Of a stretch of DNA of 64,000 bases, positions 23,128-33,783 are shown one piece after another. Below the pieces are notes generated by a model. It searched no databases. It had not been told where the DNA came from and was given only the letters and a program-made list of their open reading frames with translations. The stretch lies in the NCBI GenBank assembly GCA_029959085.1, contig JARWIR010000027.1, positions 7,440,001-7,504,000 on the forward strand. The letters run 5' to 3'. Numbering within the stretch: the first letter of the stretch is position 1; each line of letters begins with the position of its first letter. This DNA comes from Nemophila menziesii. Its lineage: Eukaryota > Streptophyta > Magnoliopsida > Boraginales > Hydrophyllaceae. The position numbers and the translations under genes were made by a program.

Positions 23128-23888
23128 ATTTACTATGGTGTCGCTGGTGGCTAGGAATAGACGCCCAAGAATGAATGGGACGTTCTAATCTGCTTTATAA
23201 TCAAGAATAATAAAGTATGTGGGAATAACAAGGTTACCTACTTGGACGAGCACGTCCTCGATTACTCCCCACGGCTTTGCTGTTGATTGATCCGCAAGTT
23301 TTAACATTACGGATGTCGGTTTCGCATCATTAATACCAATCTACTCGAATACACTTTTGGGCATGATATTCACACTTTCCCCTAAATCACACATTGCTTT
23401 CCATAATATATACCACCTATTTTGATTGAGAGGTTAAAATCTCCAGGATCTTTACGCTTCGGTGGTAATGTTCTCTGAACTTGTGCTGATATCCCTTTAT
23501 TGATTGCTACGGACTTGGCTCTTGTGAACCTTTCCTTATTGGAGATTGCCTCCATAAAGAATCGATCATACTCTCGACTTCCTTTCATAGCTTTAAGTAA
23601 CAGGATGTTAATTTTCACTAGTTTTGACGCCTCCATACACTTCTCTTGTTGTTCCTTTAAGGGATAATAGCAATGTAGGGGTGGTTGTCTTGCTCTACTT
23701 CTCTCTTCAATTTTTGGTTCATCAACCACTCTTGGCTTCTTAATCTCACCTTGTTCAACCTTTTCAACCCAATCTTCAACAATTATCTCATCTAAGTTCA
23801 TCCGATCTACGCTTGATGTGTTTGGTAGAACACCCCCTTTTGATGGAGATGGTGGCGCTTCGACAATTATCTCGTCGTGTTCTTTCAT
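23128..23888 (-). pseudogene. Element B pre-protease region and aspartic protease
   Basis: An open stretch (23888-23382) covers the linker and pre-protease segment, ending DPGDFNLSIKIGG. After a frameshift near 23400, C-D-L-G-E-S-V-N-I-M-P is readable at about 23390-23350, so the catalytic D-L-G triplet is kept. An LGR-like flap region follows near 23170, with substitutions and indels. A stop after KSVFE adds to the damage. Confidence 0.7.
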
Positions 23889-23899
23889 CTTTTGAGCTT

Positions 23900-25030
23900 G
23901 AAGACTAATAGTCTTAACCTTTTTGTCAATGTATTAGATCTTTTTCATGTTATAAGTTGTATCTTGGGTCAATTGTAGGAGTTGACTTTGCATTTGTTCT
24001 ATGATTGTATTGAGCCGCATCACATTCTTCTCTAAAAGTTGATTATGTTGTTTAAATCTCTATTCTGTTGTTGCAGGCTTTGCACTACTGATGCATCAAT
24101 CTTTGACTCAAGTCTGCTCATATTATCCTTCGAGAAGTTGATGAATTGACTAATAGTCTCTTTTAACTTAGTGATTTCTTCTTGAGGACGTGATGGAGCT
24201 TGACCTCTATTGTGCACATTGCAGCCCGATGGATGATCAACTTGGTTTTCATAGGCTTGTTCTTGTAGGTATAACTATTGAGGTGGCATTTGGGTTCTTT
24301 CCTTAACTGTTATAGTGAGTTGTTGTATTTGATCTTGCAATCTTGACAACCTCGCTTCTGTTTCTTCGTTAGTGGTAGGAGTTTGTTCTTGTGGCCAACT
24401 TATGTCGGTCTCAATGATTGTTTCCATACCACTCTTTGCTTCTTTTAAATCCATAGAGACAAAACTACCACTACCCATATCATCTACTCCCAGCCTTGAC
24501 TCTCTATTGAGTCCATTATAGAACATGGATAATTGTAATTTTGGCGTGTATCCATGTATTGGACATCTTGCCAACTTCTTTTAAAATCTCGTCCATGCTT
24601 CGCCAACACTCTCTCCGGCATCTTGTAAGAAATTCATAAGCTCTGATAGTTCCTTCACTCGCATACTTGTAGGATAAAATTGATCAAGAAATCTTTCTTG
24701 AAGCTTGTCCCAATTTGTTATTAGCTCAGGAGGTTGATCATCCAACCAATCGCTTGCTTTCCCGGTCAAGAGAAATAGAAACATTAAATAATACATTTGT
24801 TCTTGCGTAACACCTTCATTAATGTAGGCATCACAAAATTTTATGAATTTCTGAACAGATCGGACCGGATCTTGATATGTATCACCACTAAATTTCCCAT
24901 AGCTCGCGAATTGATTAATCAGGCCAGGATCGGGCTTGAATCGGACGCCTTGAATAGTTGGAAAGCGAATCCCAATGGGTTGCACTCGAAATTGACTAGG
25001 AAAACCTAGCTCTAACCGTTGATCTGCCAT
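23900..25030 (-). pseudogene. gag: Element B gag (capsid-like domain, no clear knuckle)
   Basis: It starts at ATG 25030 (MADQRLELGFPSQF). The capsid-like domain has RFKPDPGLINQF, DPVRSVQKFIKFCDAYI, GKASDWLDDQPP and FLDQFYPTSMR, and closes with a stop near 24581. The frame resumes at 24574 with CPIHGYTPKLQLSMFYNG and a coiled region (24574-24275), then degraded Gln/Asn-rich sequence to 23900. No CCHC knuckle is recognisable, unlike A, C, D and I. It is a separate gag subfamily from A/C/I. Confidence 0.75.
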
Positions 25031-25134
25031 CTAAAACCAGAAAAAGACTAAAACAAAAAGAACGCGTAAAACTGAAAAACAAATAAAAACTTCTACACTA
25101 AATAAACACAAAATAGATTTAACTTTAAGATAAA

Positions 25135-25150
25135 TCCCCGGCAGCGGCGC
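25135..25150 (-). other. Primer-binding site of element B, split by element A
   Basis: The tRNA-Asp type primer site (minus strand TGGCGCCGCTGCCGGGGA) is cut after GGCGC. The rest, with the duplicated GGCGC, lies at 33771-33777. An uncut copy from the tandem duplication is at 35904-35921. Confidence 0.85.
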
Positions 25151-26067
25151 TGATGTCTCCTTAATTGTGATAGATTTATATTAGGATGCGACATCAATTT
25201 TTTAGTGATTTAGAAGTCATAAATGTCGATTTTCTTGAGAAATAGTGCACTTTCCTATTTTGAGTCTTGATTTAGTAAAATAATATCTTTAGAGCATATT
25301 GGATTTAATTGTTTATTTAGTGTGAAGCTTTAAAGATAATTATGGAGATTAATTAGAGTCCAAGTCAAATACTACAAGATATGGAAAGAGATTAGCATGG
25401 TAATTGGAGATAAGGAAACAAAAGCTAAAAATATGGAAAAGGAAAAGCTGCCTAAATCTGAAATTCTGCAGCAACGCCTAAAGAAGTGGTGATAACTCCA
25501 ACAAGGAAGCCGATTTTGGTAAATTCCTTTCATGGGGACGTAGATAATTCGCTGAAGATTCTTTTGGTATATTATGGAGCAAAAACCGACCAATAACGAA
25601 GAAGATATGCTCAAAACAGTTCAGCAAAAATTATCTTTATTTCCATACAAATTTGAGTTGGGCTTGGAGTCCACTACTTTACCTCTCCCTCAAGAAAACG
25701 AATTAGGTCTTCTAAACACCTATAAATACACTCTTATATCACTTGTAAAAAAACCCTAGCAAAACCTAAGCTATACTTCTCATCTCACATTCTTCGTATT
25801 TTATTTTATTGTCTTTATTATTCTTAGTTTTAATTCTTAATCTCGAAATTCCATTGCTTTTATTTTATGTCTTTAATTAATTATTGCTTACTCGTTATTG
25901 TTACCTACTCGTATAACACACTTAAGTCCCTGAGAACGAACTCAACTTACTAACTAAAACTTGCATACGTCCTGTAATACTTGCAGTACTGTGCCTGTCT
26001 AGGGTGAGAGTGCGTAGTTTTCTTGACCTTTATTTGTATTAATTTTATCACACCCTAGGCGACACCT
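25151..26067 (+). repeat. 5' LTR of element A
   Basis: Starts TGATGTCTCC and ends GGCGACACCT, where the last base is changed from the expected A. The 46-bp terminal module is at 25151-25196. A TATA box lies at 25721-25728. It lacks a roughly 620-bp block present in the LTR of element I (about 55870-56495). Confidence 0.92.
25721..25728 (+). promoter_or_regulatory. TATA box of element A 5' LTR
   Basis: TATAAATA in the context CACCTATAAATACAC. The 3' LTR has the same box at 33424-33431. Confidence 0.65.
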
Positions 26068-26073
26068 AGTTTT

Positions 26074-26091
26074 TGGCGCCGCTGCCGGGGA
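26074..26091 (+). other. Primer-binding site of element A (tRNA-Asp type)
   Basis: TGGCGCCGCTGCCGGGGA, six bases after the LTR end. One mismatch to the complement of the plant tRNA-Asp 3' end. Confidence 0.85.
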
Positions 26092-26223
26092 CTTGTGTCT
26101 CGTTAGCGTGTGGGTTATCTATTTCGAGTAGTAGTTTTTAATTAATTTTTATTTTTCAGTTTTTAGTTTTAATTTTTCCGGATTTACGCTTGTGGTTTGC
26201 TTTAGTCTTTTTCAGGTTTCACA

Positions 26224-28567
26224 ATGTTTAATTCTTGGCCTCCTTTATCGGAGCCTGAGAGGAGCTTCAGACCTTACAACAAACGAGTTCGTGAGGAAAG
26301 AGCCTTAAGAAGAGCAATGGCAGCCCAACTAGATCCACCACTTGGAGTCCCACCGAGAGGACCCCAATTAATTCCACCTGGTGGACCACAGTAGGATCCA
26401 CCTGGGATACAACAACAGGATCCACCTGGTATACAAGGAAAACAACAACATCCTTTAGGAGGAGGTAATGGGCAGTATAACGTTAATCAACATAACCGAG
26501 TACAGCAAGACCTCCCTGGTCTTCATGTACCGTTCCATGTACAACCAATCGGTTACCGTCCTCCAGAGATCCAGAATATCAAATTTAGACCCGATCCGGG
26601 TATGATTAGTCAATTTCAAAGTTTTGGACTCTACAGTGGTACAACAATTCAAGATCCGGTAAGATTGATTCAGAAGTTCATGCAGATTTGTGATGCCTAT
26701 ATTACTCCTGGCATTACATGCGAGCAACTGTATTGTCATATGTTTTCGTTCTTCTTGACCGGTAGAGCTAGCGATTGGCTAGAAAGACAACCACATGGAA
26801 CAATCAATTCTTGGGCAGAACTTCAAGTCGCGTTCTTTAACCGTTTTTATCCAAAGAGCATGAGACTCAAAGATCAAACCGAGCTTGCAAGATTTTGTCA
26901 AGAAGATGGAGAAACAGTAGGAGAATCATGGACAGGGTTTCAACATAAATTAGCTAGATGTCCGCTCCATGGTTATACCCCTGCTCTACAACTTGCTATA
27001 TTCTATGAAGGTCTTAATGATAAAGATAGAGAGAAGGTGGACAACATTGGAAAGGGCAATTTTGTGTCCATGAATCTATAATGAAGCTTCCGAGGTTTTA
27101 GAAAATATTATGGAACAAGAAAGGAGTTGGCCTTCAACGCGAGCTTTTGTAGCAAAGACCCGAGGAACGCTTCGTTTAGATGCAGAAACGACGAACTCAG
27201 CTCAAATATCCGCATTAGAAAATCAAATCAAAGAGCTGGAGTTAGAGATGCAAAAGAATTTAGCCGCAGCGAACGTTGTACAAGAAGCACAAGGTTGTCA
27301 ACAATGTGGGGTTAATAATCATACATGGGAAGAGTGCGAATCAAATCCACAATCTGTGTACTTCATATCCAACCGAGGAGGTTATCAATGGGGTAACCGA
27401 AACCATCCGTGTATGCGGTATTCAAATCCACAAGGGGCCGCTAATCCTGGTCATTATCAACCGCGCCCCCAGAACAACTCTTTTCAACCGAGAGGTCAGT
27501 ATCAAAATCAATATCAGAATAGACCTACTCCCCCTCAACAACCTGTTCAAGATGCCTATACCGATGTGTTAGATCAGAAAGCTTTACCTCAGTATCCTCA
27601 AGAAGGATCAATGGACAATCAACAGATAATACAAGTCTTGAACCGCTTGACCATGAATATGAATGCTCAGGAAGAGAAAGTCCGAGGACAAGATGCCGCA
27701 CTTCAGATTTTAGGTACTCAAGTAGAACAATTAAACAAAGTTCTAACAAATTTAATGGAACAGAAAGAAGTGAAGGCAATCGAAGGAGGTGATAACAATG
27801 TTGGGTTCGAAGCTTGTAAGGCTATTTGCCTTGAAATTGAAGAAAAAGAAGAGGAAGTACCGCATGCTGCCGTTAGTGCCGTGGAAGTTCCGAGTACCGA
27901 AGAAGAACCAACCAAGTCTAGCCCCGTGGAATCTGACTGTTCTGAGGTTTATGTGGAGGACAATCAAGAAAAAGCCGAGTTTATACAACTTCTGAAGAAG
28001 ATGCAAGAGGAAATTCGATCGGTTATGGATTATCAAGCTGAGCTGGCTAGAGAGAAAGAAAAAGAAGCCTCAGAGGAGGAATCAAAAGTTGAAGATGAAG
28101 TTGCACCTGCTGTGCAAGAAGAGAAAGAAGAAGAGAAAGAAGAAGAGAAGGTGGAATCACCACCTATTGTTCAACCAGTGTCATCAACTATTCCTGATAC
28201 AAATCCTAAGGATGACACTGTACTCAAGACATTTGTAGAGGCGTATACACCTGAACATATCAACGCCCAAATGCTTGAGATTGCAAAGAAAGGACTTACA
28301 CCGCTACAAGTTTTTACGCAAGTTATTCCTGAAAAAGAAGCGAGTGTAGAGATCCCAAGAGAGAACCTAAGGGTTTTAAGAAGAAGTGAAAGAGAGCTAC
28401 CAACAAAGCTTAAGGATCTGGGAAGTTTTAACCTTCCTATTCAAATAAATGGTATGCTCAAGGTGAAAGCTATATACGATGTGGGTTCTGGTGTGAATCT
28501 TATGCCTAAGTCCGTGTTCGAGAGACTTGGACTTCAGAAATCAGATAAAACTCCAGTGAAGTTGTAG
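26224..28567 (+). pseudogene. gag: Element A gag and start of protease, broken frame
   Basis: It starts at ATG 26224 (MFNSWPPLSEPERSF), kept in I apart from a mutated start codon. TAG at 26392 lies in a proline-rich repeat. The capsid-like domain follows (26602-27081; QKFMQICDAYI, GRASDWLERQPHG, FFNRFYPKSMR). A one-base insertion at about 27076 shifts the frame, which continues from 27110. The knuckle CQQCGVNNHTWEEC is at 27296-27337. A Gln/Pro-rich region and an acidic Glu-rich region (27830-28160) come next, then the protease active-site loop Y-D-V-G-S-G-V-N (Asp codon 28478). The frame ends at TAG 28565-28567. Confidence 0.85.
27296..27337 (+). other. gag CCHC zinc knuckle (element A)
   Basis: CQQCGVNNHTWEEC, spacing C-x2-C-x4-H-x4-C. 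Confidence 0.85.
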
Positions 28568-28820
28568 TTCGCTGACAACTCAGTTACCAGGACATGGGGA
28601 ACAGTGGAGGACGTCTTAGTCCGTGCAGGTAGTATCGCCATCCCTACTGACTTTGTTATACTTGAGTTTGATGCAGATAAGCAGGTTCCAATCATACTTG
28701 GACGGCCTTTCATGGCCACAAGTCAAAGTGTAATCAACTTCCAAGAAGGACCATTACCCTTCATGCAAAGAATGTATCCTAGACCTTCTATGTCTTGGGT
28801 AAGAAACCAAGGAAGTTAGA
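28430..28820 (+). pseudogene. Element A aspartic protease (retropepsin-like)
   Basis: Pre-protease LGSFNLPIQINGM is followed by AIYDVGSGVNLMPKSVFERL, with Asp at 28478, then VEDVLVRAGSIAIPTDFVIL and VPIILGRPFMATSQSVI. Family order and spacing match retropepsin-type proteases of Athila elements. The catalytic triplet reads D-V-G rather than the common D-S/T-G. The domain is split by TAG at 28565 and by a one-base deletion near 28748. Confidence 0.75.
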
Positions 28821-29124
28821 TCCCACCGTTCCTGTCATCCACAGCCTTTCACATCACAAAGTCCCTCCTGAGAAGAACCACTTAAAGCCTGTGGATACTG
28901 AGCCAAACATTGAGTTTGGGGTTGGCCATGAAGTTCTATGGAAAGCTCACAAACGCGAGAATAGGCCACGTAGTTTCAAAGACTCGTGGATTGGACCATT
29001 CATTGTCACTAAGAATGTTTCCGCCAAGGTGATAGAAATTCGCCCCAAAACGGGGATCAAGCGTAGACTAGTTGACGTTCATAGCCTAACTCGTTGTTGG
29101 GGAGGCTATATTCGCAAATCATGA
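28795..29124 (+). pseudogene. Element A linker and GPY/F module
   Basis: An open segment of about 110 codons with FGVGHEVLWKAHKREN, DSWIGPFIVTKNVS, KVIEIRPKTG and TRCWGGYIRKS. W-x-GPF plus the flanking strands identify the Ty3/gypsy integrase C-terminal GPY/F module. It is in the same frame as gag-protease in element I, so it belongs to one fused polyprotein with no integrase core. It ends at TGA 29122-29124. Confidence 0.7.
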
Positions 29125-29170
29125 TAGAGGTAATGCGTCTAACTTCGAAAGACGTTAAATAAAAGTGCTG

Positions 29171-29188
29171 TACGGGAGACAACCCGTA
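29171..29188 (+). other. Conserved GGGAGACA hairpin (element A copy)
   Basis: TACGGGAGACAACCCGTA: six perfect pairs around AGACAA, 47 bases after the GPY/F stop codon. The same hairpin with a changed loop base follows the module in I. Confidence 0.65.
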
Positions 29189-30071
29189 ATTTTTTAAGTT
29201 TTTATGTCTTTTACGTTTTTAGTTTATGTTTAGATTAGTTGTTTTTAGCTGATAATGCATATTTGAGAAAGGTATTAGTGTTTTTGATGATTAGGTATTG
29301 GAGAAATCGAGTTAGGGAAAGCAAACAAAACTTTTCAAAAAAACTGAAGCAGGGGTGCGGTATACCGGACCTTAGCCGCGGTATACCGCAGGTGAAGAAA
29401 ACCCGTACCACGGGTAGCAGCCACATGTTTTATGCCGAGAAGAAAAAAAAATCAAGCTGATGGGTCCGGTACACCGGACCCTATACCGCGCCCTATACCG
29501 CACGCCCAAAACCCGTGCCACGGGGTGCTACCACGGGTATTTTGCCGAAGCAAAATTTTTTCGAGCTACAGAAGCTGCGGTACACCCATGCGGTGTACCC
29601 ATGTACCGCACCCATGCACCGCGCCGCGCCGCTGGAGAGAGAAAGTTGCGAATTAGAGCTTATAAAAGAGGTATAAAGCCATTATTCCGAATTTCTTAAA
29701 CCTCAAGCCTCTTTCTCTTCTCCAAAACTCTCCCAACTCCATTGAAGCTCATAAAAATCTTCACCAATCATCAAAACACTACCCAATCATCAAGAAAAAC
29801 ACATCAAACCTTCTCTCCACATCACTACAAGAGAGATTCAAGCACCCAATCCTCACCAAATCCATCAAATTGAAGAATCAAGAGCTCAAATTTCACAAAA
29901 TTCATCCTACAATTTCTTAAATCCAAGCCAATCCATCAAGAAATCACCTCACCCACATAGAGATTCATCATCAATTCACCTATCCTAAACCAAATCAAGC
30001 TTGTTCAACCAAAAATTCACAAGTTCAAATTTCAAGAGTTGTTAAGGCTTTGAGTTGGGGGTGAATTGAGG
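29189..30071 (+). repeat. Element A spacer with palindrome island
   Basis: The GC-rich part (about 29351-29640) has GCGGTATACCGG and GCGGTACACC units alternating with CCCGTACCACGGG-type inverted repeats. The rest (29650-30071) is AT-rich with many short TCAA/CATC tracts and leads to the third ORF. A polypurine-like GAGTTGGGGG at 30052-30061 lies ten bases before its ATG. The reading frames at 29239-29699 consist of repeat units and have no domain. Confidence 0.65.
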
Positions 30072-31273
30072 ATGACTAATAGAACAACAACATTAGCTAA
30101 CAAGAGGGAGGTGAATAAAAGCAAGGTATTGGATTCAATCAAGAAGAAATCAATTAACAAAGGTTCTAGTTCTAAATCAAAGGGTAAAGACGATGTTGAA
30201 GATGGAGGTATAACTTTGTGTGATCGTAATGGTAAAAAGCTTTACTTTTATGCAAAGGAGAAAACACAACTTCCACAAGGTCCTACACCCAAGGAGAAAG
30301 AGGAAGCTTCAAGGGCCCTGAAAGCTTCTGCAGAGAAACAATTGAAAGAACTACCTTTTGCTTATGAGAAAGTATTCAAGGAAGAAGTTGGTATATGAGA
30401 ATATGCAAGATTCTTAGAGCTTTGTGCGAAATTGGGTTGGTCTACATTCATGGTAAGACGTTCTGAATTATGTCATGAGTTAGTTTTGGAATTCTATTTA
30501 GGCCTCTTTAGCCGAGATAGTATAAAGGTTGTGTTCCGATTAGAGGAAAGCTAGTTCCTTTCACAGTTAATGAGATTCAAAACCACTTCAAGTTTAAGAA
30601 ATTGAAAGGTTATTGCAAATTTGATGAAGCGGTTGCTAAACGAAAAATCTTTGATGAGGAACTACTTTTTGAGCATGTGTTAGACAAGGAGAAAGTGCAA
30701 TCACATAAGGGAGAATTGAAGGCACCTTGGCCTTACAAATATCTTCAATCGGATGCAAGAATTTGGCACAATTTCCGTATTCCGTATGTCTTTGGAAACA
30801 CACGAACTTTGGATGTGACTATGAAGAACGCTCTACTTTTGGATTGTATTTTGAGAGGAGAAGAAGTAGATGTGGCACAGTTGATCTATGAGAAGGTGAT
30901 ACGATTTTTGGTCTCTCCTAAATCAGTTTATAATGTTAAATTTCCTACTATGATCACGTGCCTTGTGCGAAAAGCGAACGTAACATTGGGTGAAGAAGAG
31001 AAACTCGAGTTTAAGACGAGTTATATTGATAATGCTTGGATCAAGGATATCTTTCGAAGAGCGGGTTCTACGCAAGTCTCGAAAGAAGAAAAGGAGCAAA
31101 GTTGGCAAGAGAAGATGGAGGAGCGTTTAACAAAATTCGAAGAAGCTCAAACTTCCTTAGTCAATGATGTGGCACAAATCAACACTAATCAAGTGCACAT
31201 CATGAAACTCCTCGAGCAATTAACGAAAGGTCCAGCAAATCCTACCTTGGATGTCAATGATGCGAGGCAATAA
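30072..31273 (+). pseudogene. Element A env-like (third ORF) protein, broken
   Basis: ATG at 30072 (MTNRTTTLANKREV) matches element I. The basic N-terminus is followed by KKLYFYAKEK and LPFAYEKVFKEEVG. TGA at 30396-30398 stops the frame, a small indel near 30520 shifts it, and it reopens at 30602. The rest holds KGELKAPWPYKYLQSD, VTMKNALLLDCILRG, VDVAQLIYEKVIRF and a C-terminal coiled region ending in LDVNDARQ. It probably belongs to the domain found in third ORFs of Athila-type elements; its role is unknown. Confidence 0.7.
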
Positions 31274-32850
31274 GCCTCGAGAGTATGTTCTCTTTCTTCC
31301 TTACCATTTCTGTAAATATGTTTATTTGCTAATTTTAATCTCTGTTCGAGTCTTTTTCGAGTCGTGGGGACACGGCTCATTTTTTAGTTGGGGGTGTGGG
31401 GATTCGTTGTCTCTCATCTCCATTTTTCTGTTTTTAGGTAGAAATTAAAATTTTTTATACATGGGAATTAGATGTAGAGTGTGTTCAATAGCTTGAAAGA
31501 ATAAGCTCAATGAATTAATGATAGTAAGTAATATGTTTATGAGCTATGTTATTTGTATGCTTTGAGTATTTGCAGGAAAACACACGTTGATAGTAAAGAA
31601 AAGATTAGTGAGCAATGCGATAGAAAGTATGTTCGATCTCAGGGAACCTTGAGAAGTGTGTAGGACGTGAGATCCAAGCTAGTTGACAAAACCCATTTGA
31701 TGAAAGTGCTAAAGGTAAGAAAATAACGAAATTGCATAGTGTAGAAAGTGATTAAGGCGATTCTTTCATATTTGAAGCCTCTGAAGCCTTTTTATACTTT
31801 CTCACCTTGTTATTTTGATTTTATATGCTATATCCTTCTCAGCCCCTTCTTGCCTTTCTAAAGCTTTTTATTGAAACACGTTATAAGCCATATCCCTTTA
31901 GATTATAGGACTTTTCCATATGACCCGCACTCGAATCGCGATGCATAGACAGTTGTTTTAGAGCTTGAGTTTGGGGTGGTGGGTTCACCATTATAGGAAT
32001 TACTATTGGGTTGGGATTTTTGAGCTTATTAATTGTGCTTTGTGCTCTATATTGATGATGATTCACAGATTTTTATTGTAACCCTTTGTCGGGGTAATAG
32101 TGAATGAAAAAGAAGCTACGAGCTAAAATTGCCAACAAGGGCATTAAAAGAAAAAAATATATATATGAGAAAACTAGCGTGATATTTCAACATTAAAAGA
32201 GAGTCATAGCTTAAGAAATTGATTTGAAAAGAAAAGAAAATATATATATTCGGACAGGCAAAGTGGAATTTTTATGTGAACATCTTATGCTTTAATTGGG
32301 TTATTGGGGATGCTAAATTGTGCATCAAAGAATTCATTGGGTTGAGTGAGAAACGTTTTATGAGAGTAACTCAAGCTCTAGGGCGATTCGTTAATGGCTA
32401 GTGAGGAGAGAGCCAAAAGCTCACTCCAAATTATCCAAATATACTATCATACCGTCCCTAAGCCTAAATTACAACCTAAAAGACCTTTTGATTCTTTGCT
32501 ATGTAACTGAGAAGTGATTGAGCCATTATAGATTAGTTGAGTAGATCTTTGAATACTAGTGAAAATCGATGAACAATCTATAGCTTTCTTGGGGAACTGA
32601 GTAAAGTCCCAATCCTTCTTACATTGCGAAACTAATCTGATCTTGAATTCAAGCCGTGATGACTGTGGATATGAGAAGTGTACATGTATGTAGTTTATGA
32701 ATATTATTGCATGAAATTTTCTGAGTTGTTGCTTTAGGTTTATTCTATATATTCTGTTATGTTTTTCCCATTGTGTTGAGAATTTTATAAGTGTGTATTT
32801 ATAGACTTCCCTTTGTTTTTATCTTTATTGTATCGGGACGATACAACTTT
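31274..32850 (+). other. Element A 3' noncoding region
   Basis: About 1.6 kb without a gene. Conserved landmarks are the stem-loop at 31359-31378 and polypurine-like motifs at 31385-31401 and 31967-31983. A pyrimidine/purine block and a short AT run lie near 32157. The minus-strand frame at 31881-32066 is antisense to a conserved noncoding block also present in B, C and I. Confidence 0.6.
31359..31378 (+). other. Conserved stem-loop after env-like ORF (element A copy)
   Basis: GAGTCGTGGGGACACGGCTC: eight stem pairs (one T-G) around GGGA, about 85 bases after the env-like stop codon. Counterparts lie at 3631, 9634, 21301, 49581 and 61948. Confidence 0.65.
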
Positions 32851-32863
32851 GAGTTGGGGGTCT
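32851..32863 (+). other. Polypurine tract of element A
   Basis: GAGTTGGGGGTCT directly before the 3' LTR start TGATG. Confidence 0.85.
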
Positions 32864-33770
32864 TGATGTCTCCTCATTTGTGATAGATTTATATTAGGAT
32901 GAGACATCATTTTTTAGTGATTTAGAAGTCATAAATGTCGAGAAATAGTGCACTTTCCTATTTTGAGTCTTGATTTAGGAAAATAATATTTTTAGAGCAT
33001 ATTGGATTTAATTGTTTATTTAGTGTGAAGCTTTAAAGATAATTATGGAGATTAATTAGAGTCCAAGTCAAAGACTACAAGATATGGAAAGAGATTAGCA
33101 TGGTAATTGGAGATAAGGAAACAAAAGCTAAAAATATGGAAAAGGAAAAGTTGCCTAAATCTGAAATTCTGCAGCAACGCGTAAAGAAGTGGTGATAACT
33201 CCAACAAGGAAGCCGATTTTGGTACATTTCTTTCATAGGGACGTAGATAATTCGCTGAGGATTCTTTTGGTATATTATGGAGCAAAAACCGACCAATAAC
33301 GAAGAAGATATGCTCAAAACAGTTCAGCAGAATTTATCTTTATTTCCATACAAATTTGAGTTGGGCTTGGAGTCCACTACTTTACCTTTCCCTCAAGAAA
33401 ACGAATTAGGTCTTCTAAACACCTATAAATACACCCTTATATCACTTGTAAAAAAACCCTAGCAAAACCTAAGCTATACTTCTCATCTCACATTCTTCGT
33501 ATTTTATTTTATTGTCTTTATTTTTCTTAGTTTTAATTCTTAATCTCGAAATTCCATTGCTTTTATTTTCTGTCTTTAATTAATTATTACTTACTCGTTA
33601 TTGTTACCTACTCGTATAACACACTTAAGTCCCTGAGAACGAACTCAACTTACTAACTAAAACTTGCATACGTCCTGTAATACTTGCAGTACTGTGCCTG
33701 TCTAGGGTGAGAGTGCGTAGTTTTCTTGACCTTTATTTGTATTAATTTTATCACACCCTAGGAGACACCA
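32864..33770 (+). repeat. 3' LTR of element A
   Basis: 907 bp, TGATGTCTCC to GGAGACACCA, nearly identical to 25151-26067 apart from a few substitutions and an eight-to-nine-base gap near 32940. The terminal module is at 32864-32909 and the TATA box at 33424-33431. Confidence 0.92.
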
Positions 33771-33783
33771 GGCGCCAAAAACT

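Larger units (their letters stand above)
25151..33770 (+). mobile_element. Element A: complete non-autonomous Athila-like LTR retrotransposon
   Basis: 8620 bp. The 5' LTR is 25151-26067, the 3' LTR is 32864-33770, with a perfect TSD GGCGC at 25146-25150 and 33771-33775. It has a tRNA-Asp primer site, a fused gag-protease-GPY/F frame with a few breaks, a GGGAGACA hairpin, a palindrome island and a broken env-like ORF. A second hairpin and the polypurine tract follow. The LTRs are short (about 910 bp) compared with about 1520 bp in the related element I. The LTRs look only a few per cent different, so it is one of the younger insertions. Confidence 0.93.

Noticed and set aside
29239..29699. Overlapping Arg/Pro/Thr-rich frames in the A spacer and similar ones at 59775-60289
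   Set aside because: They are translations of the GC-rich palindrome units, open on both strands because of base composition.
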